A DNA stretch of 64,000 nucleotides from Rhynchopus sp. YZ270_cl-10 (taxonomy: Eukaryota > Euglenozoa > Diplonemea > Diplonemida > Diplonemidae), in NCBI GenBank assembly GCA_964035575.1, contig OZ037900.1:1116001-1180000 (forward strand). Direction: 5' to 3'. Position 1 is the first letter of the stretch. Each line of letters begins with the position of its first letter. Below are positions 12,099 through 22,100 of this stretch, piece after piece. Position numbers and translations under genes: made by a program. Below the pieces are notes generated by a model that did not search any database, had not been told where the DNA came from, and saw only the letters and a program-made list of their open reading frames with translations.

Positions 12099-13451
12099 AT
12101 GCTTCGTTCGGGGTTGTTTGTAGCCCTCTTTATTGGGGTCTATATTTCCGTGGGTTCGAGTGCACCGTGCACAGGGGCAGCTGGTGACTTCTGCGAAAGC
12201 GTGTGCTGTTTGGAAAAGGGGGTGATCGAGTACTGCTGTCCGGCAGATACAAAGTGCTGCGGGAGGCAGCGGTGCTGCGCAACAGATACCGTGTGCTCTA
12301 TGGACTGCCAAACCAACCACACAGAGTGTGTTGCCGGGCGGGACCCCCAGTCGAGCCTCCGGTCGACCTCACCTGGTGACGCGGCTCCTGCCAGCGGCTC
12401 AGAAGATGAGGACTTCCCCTCACTCGATGACACAAGCTGCGATCTGTCCGCATCACAGTGCTGTGCTGGGCGCTGCTGCGAAGCCTGTTGCGGAGGCACC
12501 TGTGCACCCCAAGCTTCTGCCTGCTGCAGCGCAGAGTCATACCCTACCTACTGCCCCGCTTCCGCTCCTACTTGCTGTCCGATAGCGCCCCCTGAATTCA
12601 ATGTAACGTGTTGTGCGTTGGAGTCACAGTGCTGCACAGAAGGAAGTTGCCCAGTTGACTCTGAATGCTGTGGATCTTGCAATTGTTGCAACACAAAAAC
12701 GCAGCGCTGCCTGGACAGCGGAGCTTGCGAGCACGTCCCACAGGGAATGCTGATCCCCTTCTTGATCCTTCTCTGGGGGACCGCCTTCTTCTCCAACGTG
12801 TACGTGCTTGCATGTCTGTACTATGATTCCCAGAGGCTCCACAGAGAGGAGGCTTCAAAATGTTTAACATGCGGACATCCGCGGCACTGCGACCTCGAAA
12901 AATGTAGTAATTTGCGAGCAAACTCGTCAGAGGACTGTGTGACCTGCGTGCGACACTGCCAGCGACAGAAATGCCACGGAGCCACAGATTGTGGGCTTCC
13001 TTACACAGCACATGAACGTATGATGCGCAAGGATCACGAGGACAGGTCACGAGAACATGTGTCGTTCAAGGTGGTGCACGCCAGATGTCCCTGTCCAACA
13101 TGCGTCTGCAAGTTGTGTCAACCGACATTTGATTGCAAGTGCACTCAGTGCCAGTGCACGGCTTGTAAGACCTCCACAGAGTACCGCCCGTTTCTGCTAT
13201 CACTGTGGTTTGGCATCGCAGCGCTAGTGGTGACGATAATTTGTCATTATGCAGTTGATCCGAGCGACTTCACTCTATCTCTAGTTGTGATCGGGTGCTT
13301 TTGGTATGTTTCTTTTGAAAAGCTCCAATCAAAAACAAAATACTACAGGGTGGCAGGGGCAGGGTTGCTCTTGATGTTAACATACACACGGAGAAAAAAG
13401 CGTTCAAAGTTGCGCAGTCCTGCTGTGTCGCAGGAGGTTCCAGAGACTTGA
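12099..13451 (+). CDS. Cysteine-rich granulin-like multi-pass membrane protein
   Basis: The product is 450 residues. Residues 1-22 form a signal peptide (MLRSGLFVALFIGVYISVG). The ectodomain (about 25-212) is packed with CC pairs. One stretch (YCCPADTKCCGRQRCCATDT, about residues 46-65) closely follows the C-terminal half of a granulin repeat, and several degenerate repeats follow, split by an acidic Ser/Asp/Glu linker. TM1 lies at about 217-240. A second Cys-rich segment (about 250-360, with CPCPTCVCKLCQ-type spacing) could be intracellular and metal-binding. Hydrophobic spans follow at about 365-384, 391-406 and 417-430, then a basic tail (RRKKRSKLR). A surface or endomembrane location is inferred. 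ATG 12099 is chosen because it starts the signal peptide and directly follows the splice acceptor. The upstream in-frame extension is low-complexity. Confidence 0.82.
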   Translation: MLRSGLFVALFIGVYISVGSSAPCTGAAGDFCESVCCLEKGVIEYCCPADTKCCGRQRCCATDTVCSMDCQTNHTECVAGRDPQSSLRSTSPGDAAPASGSEDEDFPSLDDTSCDLSASQCCAGRCCEACCGGTCAPQASACCSAESYPTYCPASAPTCCPIAPPEFNVTCCALESQCCTEGSCPVDSECCGSCNCCNTKTQRCLDSGACEHVPQGMLIPFLILLWGTAFFSNVYVLACLYYDSQRLHREEASKCLTCGHPRHCDLEKCSNLRANSSEDCVTCVRHCQRQKCHGATDCGLPYTAHERMMRKDHEDRSREHVSFKVVHARCPCPTCVCKLCQPTFDCKCTQCQCTACKTSTEYRPFLLSLWFGIAALVVTIICHYAVDPSDFTLSLVVIGCFWYVSFEKLQSKTKYYRVAGAGLLLMLTYTRRKKRSKLRSPAVSQEVPET

Positions 13452-14549
13452 CGTGTAGACATACAACTGTGTGGGCAGGTGGTGAGGATTCCTAAGAAAA
13501 AAAGTGAGAGTGAGGAGGCACGGCAAAAATGCGCATTTTTGATATTTTTGATATTTTTGGCAGAATTTTTTGGGCGTTTTTTTGCGTTTTTTTAGGGAAA
13601 AATAGTGAGGGGAGTTGGGTCCAGTCATAGGAAGTATAGAGAATTTTCGAAAAATTCTTCCATTGGAATAAGGGTTTGCGGGCCTTGCCCTCTGAGGTGT
13701 TAGAAGGTTTGCAGGTTTGCAGGTTTAAGGAGGCGAATCTGTGTGGATGAGGGTTGAGGGTGCTTAGATGGGGTATGATACTGAGGTGCTTAAATGGTGG
13801 TTTTGTAGGTGACATAGTCACGAGACTGCCCTTGTATTAAAAGGGGGAAGAGGGGAGATGATAGGGGACAAGGCTACCAATCCGACTTAAACCGACTCAG
13901 TAGGGTCAGGTCGGACCGACCCAAACCTACCCAGCAAAAAGGTCAAAAAATAGATGTCAATTTTGAGACACTTTTTTTCCACTTTTTTCCTTAGGGATTT
14001 TTCCAGGTACTTAGCGAAGCGTTAGGGCGACTTAAGTCCCTTGGCCCCAGCGCCCTATGGGGCGCCTCCTCGTCGGGCCGTTAGGACCCTCCGGTGGCCA
14101 GTGGGCTTAGAGGCTCGAAGTTCCCCGTCAGATTGGAGCTGGTGTGCTTTATGAGGCTCGCTCGTCTAGATTGAGGCTCGCTCGTCCGGATTGGGCTAGC
14201 TCGTCCGCCTTCGGCTAGACCCTCCGCCTTTGGGTGGGCTCGTGGATCTCCGTTATGTACGTACGGGTTCGATACTCTGGTTGGAGTGTGACAGCACGCC
14301 ATTTCTTGAGCACGTTGGTAACACACGAAGTGCAATGGCGATAATGGAAAGATAGATGCCGGCATTGGTGAATTGCTGGAGTTCTGCACAGGAAGCTAGC
14401 ATGACGTAGAATCACTGTGTGAACAAAATGACCGTATTTTGGTTGAAAATTTGACTTGAAAATTTTTTTCATAATTTGCCCAATCTAAGGTTTTCCTTGG
14501 ATTTTTTGGGCCATTTTATGACGTACCACGCCCGATTTTGGGCGAAAAA
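13452..14549. other. Intergenic, no supported gene; short repeats
   Basis: Contains TGATATTTTTGATATTTTTG direct repeats (13536-13560), TTTGCAGG triplication (about 13707-13727), and a GC-rich block (14030-14230) with repeated GAGGCTCGCTCGTC and a TTAGCGAAGCGTTA hairpin (14011). Minus-strand frames here are compositionally odd and not accepted. Confidence 0.4.
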
Positions 14550-15395
14550 CACGTATGGCAAATGATAATATATTATGCGCTATTATGAGATCTCATAATA
14601 CATGTGATATTATGCGCTATTATGTGCTATTATGTGCTATTATGCGCTATTATGCGCCAATTATGCGGCGTTATGCGCTCATTATGTGCCGTACCCCCCA
14701 CCCCCCCCACCCAAAAAAAGTCGCTCAGAAGTGGTCAAAAGTGCCCAAAACCGGGCGGAATTCGATTTTTGGGGTACAAATGGGCCTATGGTGTGGTTTT
14801 TATTGACTTCAGGGGGGTTTCTTTGATTTATTACCTACTTCACGTTTTTTGACGGCTTAAGATACCTTGGGTGGGAAAACCTTTGGTACCAGGTGCTTGA
14901 CACTTTTTGAAACATGGTTCTAAGTTCCACCAAGTCCCTCTAAACACCCCGAAACCGCCTGGGTACCCCTCGGGATAGGTTCTGGGGTGAAAATATGTGG
15001 CTTTGGGGGCTTTTCTGGCCCCTGGCTCACACTGAGGCGTGATGGATGTGTGAGTTGCTCTATCTACGAGGGGTGGGCAGGTACAAGTTGTATGTACATT
15101 TTTGAAAAAAGCAGATACGGGGCTTCTTGAGGCTCAAAACTGCTCAAAACCGGGCGCAGATGGATTTTTGGACATCTGAGGGTGGTATTTTCTGGTTTGG
15201 GGCATTGGGGTAGGGCACATAATGAGCACATAATGAGCACATAATAGCGCATAATCATTATGCGCTATTATGTGCTATTATGTGCTATTATGCGCTATTA
15301 TGCATTATGCGATTATTATGAGCGCGCATAATAGCGCATAATGATCTCATAATTTATTATGAGATCTCATAATAAATTATCATTTGCCATACGTG
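14550..15395. mobile_element. Fold-back element C, about 846 bp, ATTATGCGCT-rich arms
   Basis: The ends are CACGTATGGCAAATGATAAT (14550-14569) and its exact reverse complement (15376-15395). The arms (about 14550-14690 and 15215-15395) continue with tandem TATTATGCGC/TATTATGTGC decamers and AGATCTCATAAT palindromes. The interior (ACCGGGCG...GATTTTTGG repeated in opposite sense) has no transposase. It is the same size class as elements A and B. Confidence 0.7.
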
Positions 15396-15570
15396 GAAAA
15401 AAAATATTTTTTTTTGGTCAAAAATCGCCTTGTATTACCACTGTATTGGTGTAGGCTTGTACACAGAAGTGTGTTTTGTGTAACCACAGATGGTCAAAAC
15501 ACCCGATTTTTGCATTTTTTTTGCATTTTTTGGTGCCCAAAGACCCACCTCAGTGGTCGAAATTTTCCCG

Positions 15571-15890
15571 AAAAAAAAATTTTTTTTTTTGAGATTTTTC
15601 GATTTTTTGACAAGGCGCTGGCCCATACAAAGTGCACTGGCGGTACAGAAAATGGCTGGGGAATAAACTCTAGATGCTCAAAACAGCCCAATTCATGCTT
15701 TTTTTGACTTTTTGGTCTCAGAAGGGTACCTAGGGTGTAGTGAGCAGGCCTCAAAAACACTTGTGAAAAAAAAAAATTTTTTTTTTTTTTTTGAGATTTT
15801 TTTTGACAAGGCGCTGGCCCATACAAACTGTACAGGGTGGGTATTTTATACACAAAATAGCCGTGGAATAAATTCTAGATGCTCAAAACA
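15571..15890 (+). repeat. 196-bp direct duplication with A/T tracts
   Basis: Copies begin near 15571 and 15765. Both contain an A-run/T-run, GAGATTTT, GACAAGGCGCTGGCCCATAC (15609 and 15805) and a later TCTAGATGCTCAAAACA. They are similar but not identical. Confidence 0.7.
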
Positions 15891-15933
15891 TCAAAATTCT
15901 GGCTTTATTTGCATTTTTGGTGCAGACATGTGC

Positions 15934-16039
15934 AAAAAAAAAAAAATTTTTTTTGTGGGAAAAATTTTGTGATGTCGAAAAAAAAATTTTTTTTTTCTGT
16001 GGGAAAAATTTTGTGATGTCGAAAAAAAAATTTTTTTTT
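15934..16039 (+). repeat. Short tandem of A9T9 tracts with GTGGGAAAAATTTTGTGATG
   Basis: Two copies, 44 bp apart, of GTGGGAAAAATTTTGTGATG followed by TCG and a symmetric A-run/T-run. They form bent, self-complementary AT tracts next to the palindromic element. Confidence 0.65.
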
Positions 16040-16190
16040 CTTGAAAGAGGCACGGCACTTTTGTGGAATTTTGTGGAATTTTGTGGAATTTTTTCTTAGG
16101 GGAAAAAGTAGAAGTCGAGTTTTTGAAATTCCACAAAATTCCACAAAATTCCACAAAATTCCACAAAAGTGCCGTGCCTCCTTGAAAGAG
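16040..16190. mobile_element. Small palindromic element with flanking direct repeat
   Basis: Arms 16047-16090 and 16137-16180 are a perfect 44-bp inverted repeat (GAGGCACGGCACTTTTGTGG ... built of TTTTGTGGAA units). The right arm has one extra unit. The loop is about 36 nt. CTTGAAAGAG occurs immediately outside on both sides (16040-16049 and 16181-16190), as expected of a 7-10 bp target-site duplication. It is a MITE-like insertion of about 130 bp. Confidence 0.7.
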
Positions 16191-17026
16191 ATTTGATTTT
16201 CCATTCCTTCTTTTCTCTCCACAAGGTGTTACTTCAACAAAAGGGTAATCATAGCCTCGCGAGGGTGAAGTCACATCGCACAACACGTTTCACGTGCAAT
16301 ATTCCATCCTCGGAATTAAATGATTCGCACAAGTGGTTCACTACAGCGCGAGTGTGTCCAATGCTGAACGAATGACATGGGTCTGTACCACGTTACTTTC
16401 GCTATCTCTTTCACTGCAAAACTATTCTTCTCCACTGTACTTCATAACGTGTTGCCCTTCCAGAATAAGGAAGGAAGACACCAATGTCGTATCTCAGTCT
16501 ATCCACCCCTTAACTTTGCCAATTCTCTCACATCTCAGCGCAACAACTGCGTTTTTTTTTACAGTCGACTCGAGAGTAAGTAGGCTGTGATATTGAAACC
16601 TTCGACACTGTCTTCTCGTTCAAAGTAGACGGTGTTACGAACCCTTCCTGCCCTCGCAGTGCAAGACTCGCTACGTTGCGACGTTGCTCCGATATGTGTC
16701 CCTGTTGCTGCTTTCCCTCTTGTTTCTCCATACGGTCTCAGATCAGGGGTCTCAAACCCCTCAAATCAAACAGAGATAATATATCTTGACAAAATGCTCG
16801 TAGGTTTAGAGGTCTGTTTAGCCTTGCAGCCTTGCAGGAAAGGCCTCGAGACATAACGTAGGAGGCTTTAAGTTTCCAGAGTTTGGAGAGGGTGAGCGAA
16901 TCAACTGTGAGGATCACAGCAGTTTTCACTTTTGCCTTGTTCAAGCCATCTCTTGTTGGTGAAACTACAGACACAACGAAACCATCACAATCATGCAAAA
17001 CAACCGACACCCCATCTCCCCCTAAC
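16191..17026. other. Spacer upstream of the ubiquitin-like/propeller gene
   Basis: Mixed-composition sequence with only short frames. No RNA gene or domain recognised. Confidence 0.4.
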
Positions 17027-17028
17027 AG
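17027..17028 (+). promoter_or_regulatory. Probable SL trans-splice acceptor AG
   Basis: CACCCCATCTCCCCCTAACAG ends 26 nt before ATG 17055. A second AG at 17039-17040 is possible. Confidence 0.55.
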
Positions 17029-17054
17029 AGGTGGAACAAGAAGAAGATAAAACA

Positions 17055-18326
17055 ATGGATGTGACCTTTGTGCTGGAAGAGTCAGGCGTGACTGCGACAG
17101 TGGAGGTGCCGTGCGACGCGAACGCTGCAGCGGCAAAGGAGGTTGCGTGCACGGCGCTTGCTGTCTCGCCTTCGTCTGTCGAAATGCGCATCGGCACGAA
17201 GGTGCTGGAGGGGACCTGTCGTCTGCAGGACACTGCGTTTGATGCAGGGGTGCAGGTTGTGCTTGCCCGCTTTGCCGACATCAAGTGTCCTGCTGAGTTC
17301 AGTGAGGATATATCAAAATTTGCGCTGTCTCCTTGTGGAACGCTGTGCCTCATTTTCATTCAGGTTAACGATGAACTTGTTACCTGCGTCGGCTTCGACA
17401 CAGAAACCTTCAACACTGCTTTCAAGTTTGACTTCGAATGCGATAACCTCGGCCGCCCTGCTGTCTCACCGTGCAAGACACGCTGCTACGTGCCGTATGA
17501 TGAGGACTTGCTCGAGATTGCACTTCCAAGCGGCAAAGTCCGCAAAGTCGACGGCCCGTCGAGGGGGTCAGAGTGCGCGAGGTCAGTGTTCGCGTCTGGC
17601 AGTGTTGTTGTCACATCGTGTGACGACTTCGTCTCTGTCTATGACACAGACCTGACGTTGCTCCGCTCTGTTGCGATCGACGAAGGGAGCAAGGGTCTGT
17701 CAGTTTCGGACTGTGGTGGGTGGATGATCTTCCAACACGATGATAGGAAGGTCCGTCTGCAGGATGTGAGCACAGGTGTTACTGTGGCATGTGTGCCTGT
17801 GAAGGGTGATGGACAGTGTCATACGGCGCTTTCACGGTCTGCCTCTATCTTTGCTGTGGGTCGCCCTGGCGAAGTACAGCTCTATGATTGGAGTGGTGCG
17901 GCTCTTGGCAGCATTAAAAGGGGGAAGCAATTTGTATGTTTCCTGTGCTTCACTCCCTGTGGGAAGTATCTGGTAGTTAATTTTGTAAAATTTGCTATGG
18001 ACGGCTTAAAAGGTGCACTCTACCAGTATGATGTGGCGACCATGTCCTGTGTGCGTGTGATAGCAAAATGCATCAGTGCGGTTGCGATATCGCCGACTTC
18101 ACGTGTGGTTATGTTTTCGTCTCAAAAAATTACTGCATCCAAAAACATAAATGCCCTTCTGACAAGACATCTGTACCCCTACTCAGACAGTGCGACCGAG
18201 GGGGGTGAAGAGGATGCAGAAGAGGATGAAGATGAAGATGAAGATGAAGAAGAGGACGAAGACGAAAAGGACGAAGAGGACGAAGACGAAGAGGAGGAGA
18301 GCTCGGAGGGCTCCACACCCAGGTAG
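17055..18326 (+). CDS. Ubiquitin-like domain plus WD40-like propeller with acidic tail
   Basis: The product is 423 residues. Residues 1-72 read as a beta-grasp ubiquitin-like domain: the pattern VTFVLEESG..TATVEVP...AKEVACTAL...GTKVLEGTCRLQDTAFDAG..VVL follows ubiquitin strand for strand. There is no C-terminal Gly-Gly, so it is a built-in domain and not a conjugated modifier. Residues about 76-375 form diverged propeller blades with repeating aiSPcG..l....v..yd.dt...; canonical WD dipeptides are mostly lost. Residues about 381-417 are nearly pure Glu/Asp (GAAGATGAA-type repeat), a possible histone- or chaperone-binding tail. The partner is unknown. The start is chosen for its AAACAATGG context, the acceptor 26 nt upstream, and the weak upstream frame. 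Confidence 0.8.
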   Translation: MDVTFVLEESGVTATVEVPCDANAAAAKEVACTALAVSPSSVEMRIGTKVLEGTCRLQDTAFDAGVQVVLARFADIKCPAEFSEDISKFALSPCGTLCLIFIQVNDELVTCVGFDTETFNTAFKFDFECDNLGRPAVSPCKTRCYVPYDEDLLEIALPSGKVRKVDGPSRGSECARSVFASGSVVVTSCDDFVSVYDTDLTLLRSVAIDEGSKGLSVSDCGGWMIFQHDDRKVRLQDVSTGVTVACVPVKGDGQCHTALSRSASIFAVGRPGEVQLYDWSGAALGSIKRGKQFVCFLCFTPCGKYLVVNFVKFAMDGLKGALYQYDVATMSCVRVIAKCISAVAISPTSRVVMFSSQKITASKNINALLTRHLYPYSDSATEGGEEDAEEDEDEDEDEEEDEDEKDEEDEDEEEESSEGSTPR

Positions 18327-19160
18327 TTTTTGAAAGAGTGAGTTTATGTTTTCATGTTTTGAAACCAGCCTTGGCTCGCCTTTTTAAATCCACATCAAAC
18401 TGGACAGAGCGGGGGGGTACGTTTATATGCACATAAAAAGCTTGTGGTCCGAGCGAAGCCAGGGCCAAAAGTCTAACAAACAATTATGTATTGTTTGCCG
18501 AGCGAAGCGAGGCATACATCGATATTCAGTGCTGTGACAATTGGGACACGACAAAATAAAGAGAGCCAGGGGGGAAAATAGACTGTCCAGTCTGCGTGGT
18601 CTTACTGTATTTCCAGTATTCGTCCAGCTGGTTCTGGGGGAAGGGGGAGGAGTGGGGCCTGGGTGAGGCTTTCTTGTCGTTCTTGTAGTTGTTTTTTCTT
18701 CTTTTTGCAAATGACACGCTGAAGAAGCCCTGGCCAAGCAGAGTGTTAGGGGAAAGTTATAAAGCCGTGGAAGCGTGCAATGCAACAAACGGTCGAGATC
18801 TGACCAAGCGAAACGGATATATTTTATATTTACAAGGCTTAGAGTTTTTGTTGTGAGGGGAATGGGAAGAAAGCGCGATGGGGAAATAAAGCAATGTGCC
18901 CTTTCCAGATGAAAATGAGGATAAGAGATATAACCTGACTGAGAGGCACTGGGGCGACAAAAGACATTATTATCCACTGGAAAAAAACTCAAAAGAAACC
19001 AAATGAACAACAATAACACAAATGGGGCAGAAGAAAACCGGCACCATAGGGTGTATCAGACACTATGAAAGTCGCTGAAATCGCAGGGTACTTCAAAACT
19101 GTGCGGGGGGAAATTGTGGGAAAACAAAGGACAAGAAATTTGGGTCTCTGCACATTTTTT
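18327..19160. other. 3' flank of the propeller gene, no gene seen
   Basis: Contains two GCGAAGC mini-hairpins (18453, 18502), the latter inside GCCGAGCGAAGCGAGGC. A 198-codon antisense frame (18423-19019) lacks any recognisable domain and was not accepted. Confidence 0.4.
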
Positions 19161-22100
19161 AGCTCCTTAGCTCCTTAGCTCCTTAGCTCCTTAGCTCCTT
19201 AGCTCCTTAGCTCCTTAGCTCCTTAGCTCCTTAGCTCCTTAGCTCCTTAGCTCCTTAGCTCCTTAGCTCCTTAGCTCCTTAGCTCCTTAGCTCCTTAGCT
19301 CCTTAGCTCCTTAGCTCCTTAGCTCCTTAGCTCCTTAGCTCCTTAGCTCCTTAGCTCCTTAGCTCCTTAGCTCCTTAGCTCCTTAGCTCCTTAGCTCCTT
19401 AGCTCCTTAGCTCCTTAGCTCCTTAGCTCCTTAGCTCCTTAGCTCCTTAGCTCCTTAGCTCCTTAGCTCCTTAGCTCCTTAGCTCCTTAGCTCCTTAGCT
19501 CCTTAGCTCCTTAGCTCCTTAGCTCCTTAGCTCCTTAGCTCCTTAGCTCCTTAGCTCCTTAGCTCCTTAGCTCCTTAGCTCCTTAGCTCCTTAGCTCCTT
19601 AGCTCCTTAGCTCCTTAGCTCCTTAGCTCCTTAGCTCCTTAGCTCCTTAGCTCCTTAGCTCCTTAGCTCCTTAGCTCCTTAGCTCCTTAGCTCCTTAGCT
19701 CCTTAGCTCCTTAGCTCCTTAGCTCCTTAGCTCCTTAGCTCCTTAGCTCCTTAGCTCCTTAGCTCCTTAGCTCCTTAGCTCCTTAGCTCCTTAGCTCCTT
19801 AGCTCCTTAGCTCCTTAGCTCCTTAGCTCCTTAGCTCCTTAGCTCCTTAGCTCCTTAGCTCCTTAGCTCCTTAGCTCCTTAGCTCCTTAGCTCCTTAGCT
19901 CCTTAGCTCCTTAGCTCCTTAGCTCCTTAGCTCCTTAGCTCCTTAGCTCCTTAGCTCCTTAGCTCCTTAGCTCCTTAGCTCCTTAGCTCCTTAGCTCCTT
20001 AGCTCCTTAGCTCCTTAGCTCCTTAGCTCCTTAGCTCCTTAGCTCCTTAGCTCCTTAGCTCCTTAGCTCCTTAGCTCCTTAGCTCCTTAGCTCCTTAGCT
20101 CCTTAGCTCCTTAGCTCCTTAGCTCCTTAGCTCCTTAGCTCCTTAGCTCCTTAGCTCCTTAGCTCCTTAGCTCCTTAGCTCCTTAGCTCCTTAGCTCCTT
20201 AGCTCCTTAGCTCCTTAGCTCCTTAGCTCCTTAGCTCCTTAGCTCCTTAGCTCCTTAGCTCCTTAGCTCCTTAGCTCCTTAGCTCCTTAGCTCCTTAGCT
20301 CCTTAGCTCCTTAGCTCCTTAGCTCCTTAGCTCCTTAGCTCCTTAGCTCCTTAGCTCCTTAGCTCCTTAGCTCCTTAGCTCCTTAGCTCCTTAGCTCCTT
20401 AGCTCCTTAGCTCCTTAGCTCCTTAGCTCCTTAGCTCCTTAGCTCCTTAGCTCCTTAGCTCCTTAGCTCCTTAGCTCCTTAGCTCCTTAGCTCCTTAGCT
20501 CCTTAGCTCCTTAGCTCCTTAGCTCCTTAGCTCCTTAGCTCCTTAGCTCCTTAGCTCCTTAGCTCCTTAGCTCCTTAGCTCCTTAGCTCCTTAGCTCCTT
20601 AGCTCCTTAGCTCCTTAGCTCCTTAGCTCCTTAGCTCCTTAGCTCCTTAGCTCCTTAGCTCCTTAGCTCCTTAGCTCCTTAGCTCCTTAGCTCCTTAGCT
20701 CCTTAGCTCCTTAGCTCCTTAGCTCCTTAGCTCCTTAGCTCCTTAGCTCCTTAGCTCCTTAGCTCCTTAGCTCCTTAGCTCCTTAGCTCCTTAGCTCCTT
20801 AGCTCCTTAGCTCCTTAGCTCCTTAGCTCCTTAGCTCCTTAGCTCCTTAGCTCCTTAGCTCCTTAGCTCCTTAGCTCCTTAGCTCCTTAGCTCCTTAGCT
20901 CCTTAGCTCCTTAGCTCCTTAGCTCCTTAGCTCCTTAGCTCCTTAGCTCCTTAGCTCCTTAGCTCCTTAGCTCCTTAGCTCCTTAGCTCCTTAGCTCCTT
21001 AGCTCCTTAGCTCCTTAGCTCCTTAGCTCCTTAGCTCCTTAGCTCCTTAGCTCCTTAGCTCCTTAGCTCCTTAGCTCCTTAGCTCCTTAGCTCCTTAGCT
21101 CCTTAGCTCCTTAGCTCCTTAGCTCCTTAGCTCCTTAGCTCCTTAGCTCCTTAGCTCCTTAGCTCCTTAGCTCCTTAGCTCCTTAGCTCCTTAGCTCCTT
21201 AGCTCCTTAGCTCCTTAGCTCCTTAGCTCCTTAGCTCCTTAGCTCCTTAGCTCCTTAGCTCCTTAGCTCCTTAGCTCCTTAGCTCCTTAGCTCCTTAGCT
21301 CCTTAGCTCCTTAGCTCCTTAGCTCCTTAGCTCCTTAGCTCCTTAGCTCCTTAGCTCCTTAGCTCCTTAGCTCCTTAGCTCCTTAGCTCCTTAGCTCCTT
21401 AGCTCCTTAGCTCCTTAGCTCCTTAGCTCCTTAGCTCCTTAGCTCCTTAGCTCCTTAGCTCCTTAGCTCCTTAGCTCCTTAGCTCCTTAGCTCCTTAGCT
21501 CCTTAGCTCCTTAGCTCCTTAGCTCCTTAGCTCCTTAGCTCCTTAGCTCCTTAGCTCCTTAGCTCCTTAGCTCCTTAGCTCCTTAGCTCCTTAGCTCCTT
21601 AGCTCCTTAGCTCCTTAGCTCCTTAGCTCCTTAGCTCCTTAGCTCCTTAGCTCCTTAGCTCCTTAGCTCCTTAGCTCCTTAGCTCCTTAGCTCCTTAGCT
21701 CCTTAGCTCCTTAGCTCCTTAGCTCCTTAGCTCCTTAGCTCCTTAGCTCCTTAGCTCCTTAGCTCCTTAGCTCCTTAGCTCCTTAGCTCCTTAGCTCCTT
21801 AGCTCCTTAGCTCCTTAGCTCCTTAGCTCCTTAGCTCCTTAGCTCCTTAGCTCCTTAGCTCCTTAGCTCCTTAGCTCCTTAGCTCCTTAGCTCCTTAGCT
21901 CCTTAGCTCCTTAGCTCCTTAGCTCCTTAGCTCCTTAGCTCCTTAGCTCCTTAGCTCCTTAGCTCCTTAGCTCCTTAGCTCCTTAGCTCCTTAGCTCCTT
22001 AGCTCCTTAGCTCCTTAGCTCCTTAGCTCCTTAGCTCCTTAGCTCCTTAGCTCCTTAGCTCCTTAGCTCCTTAGCTCCTTAGCTCCTTAGCTCCTTAGCT

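Noticed and set aside
13492-13821. 109-codon minus-strand frame
   Set aside because: Lys/Ser/Pro composition from A/T homopolymers, with no acceptor or homology pattern.
14551-14690. Tandem ATTATGCGC decamers as an independent minisatellite
   Set aside because: They are the left arm of fold-back element C, mirrored at 15215-15395.
18423-19019. 198-codon antisense frame after the propeller gene
   Set aside because: No domain, spacer-like composition, opposite to the local transcription direction, and no acceptor tract.
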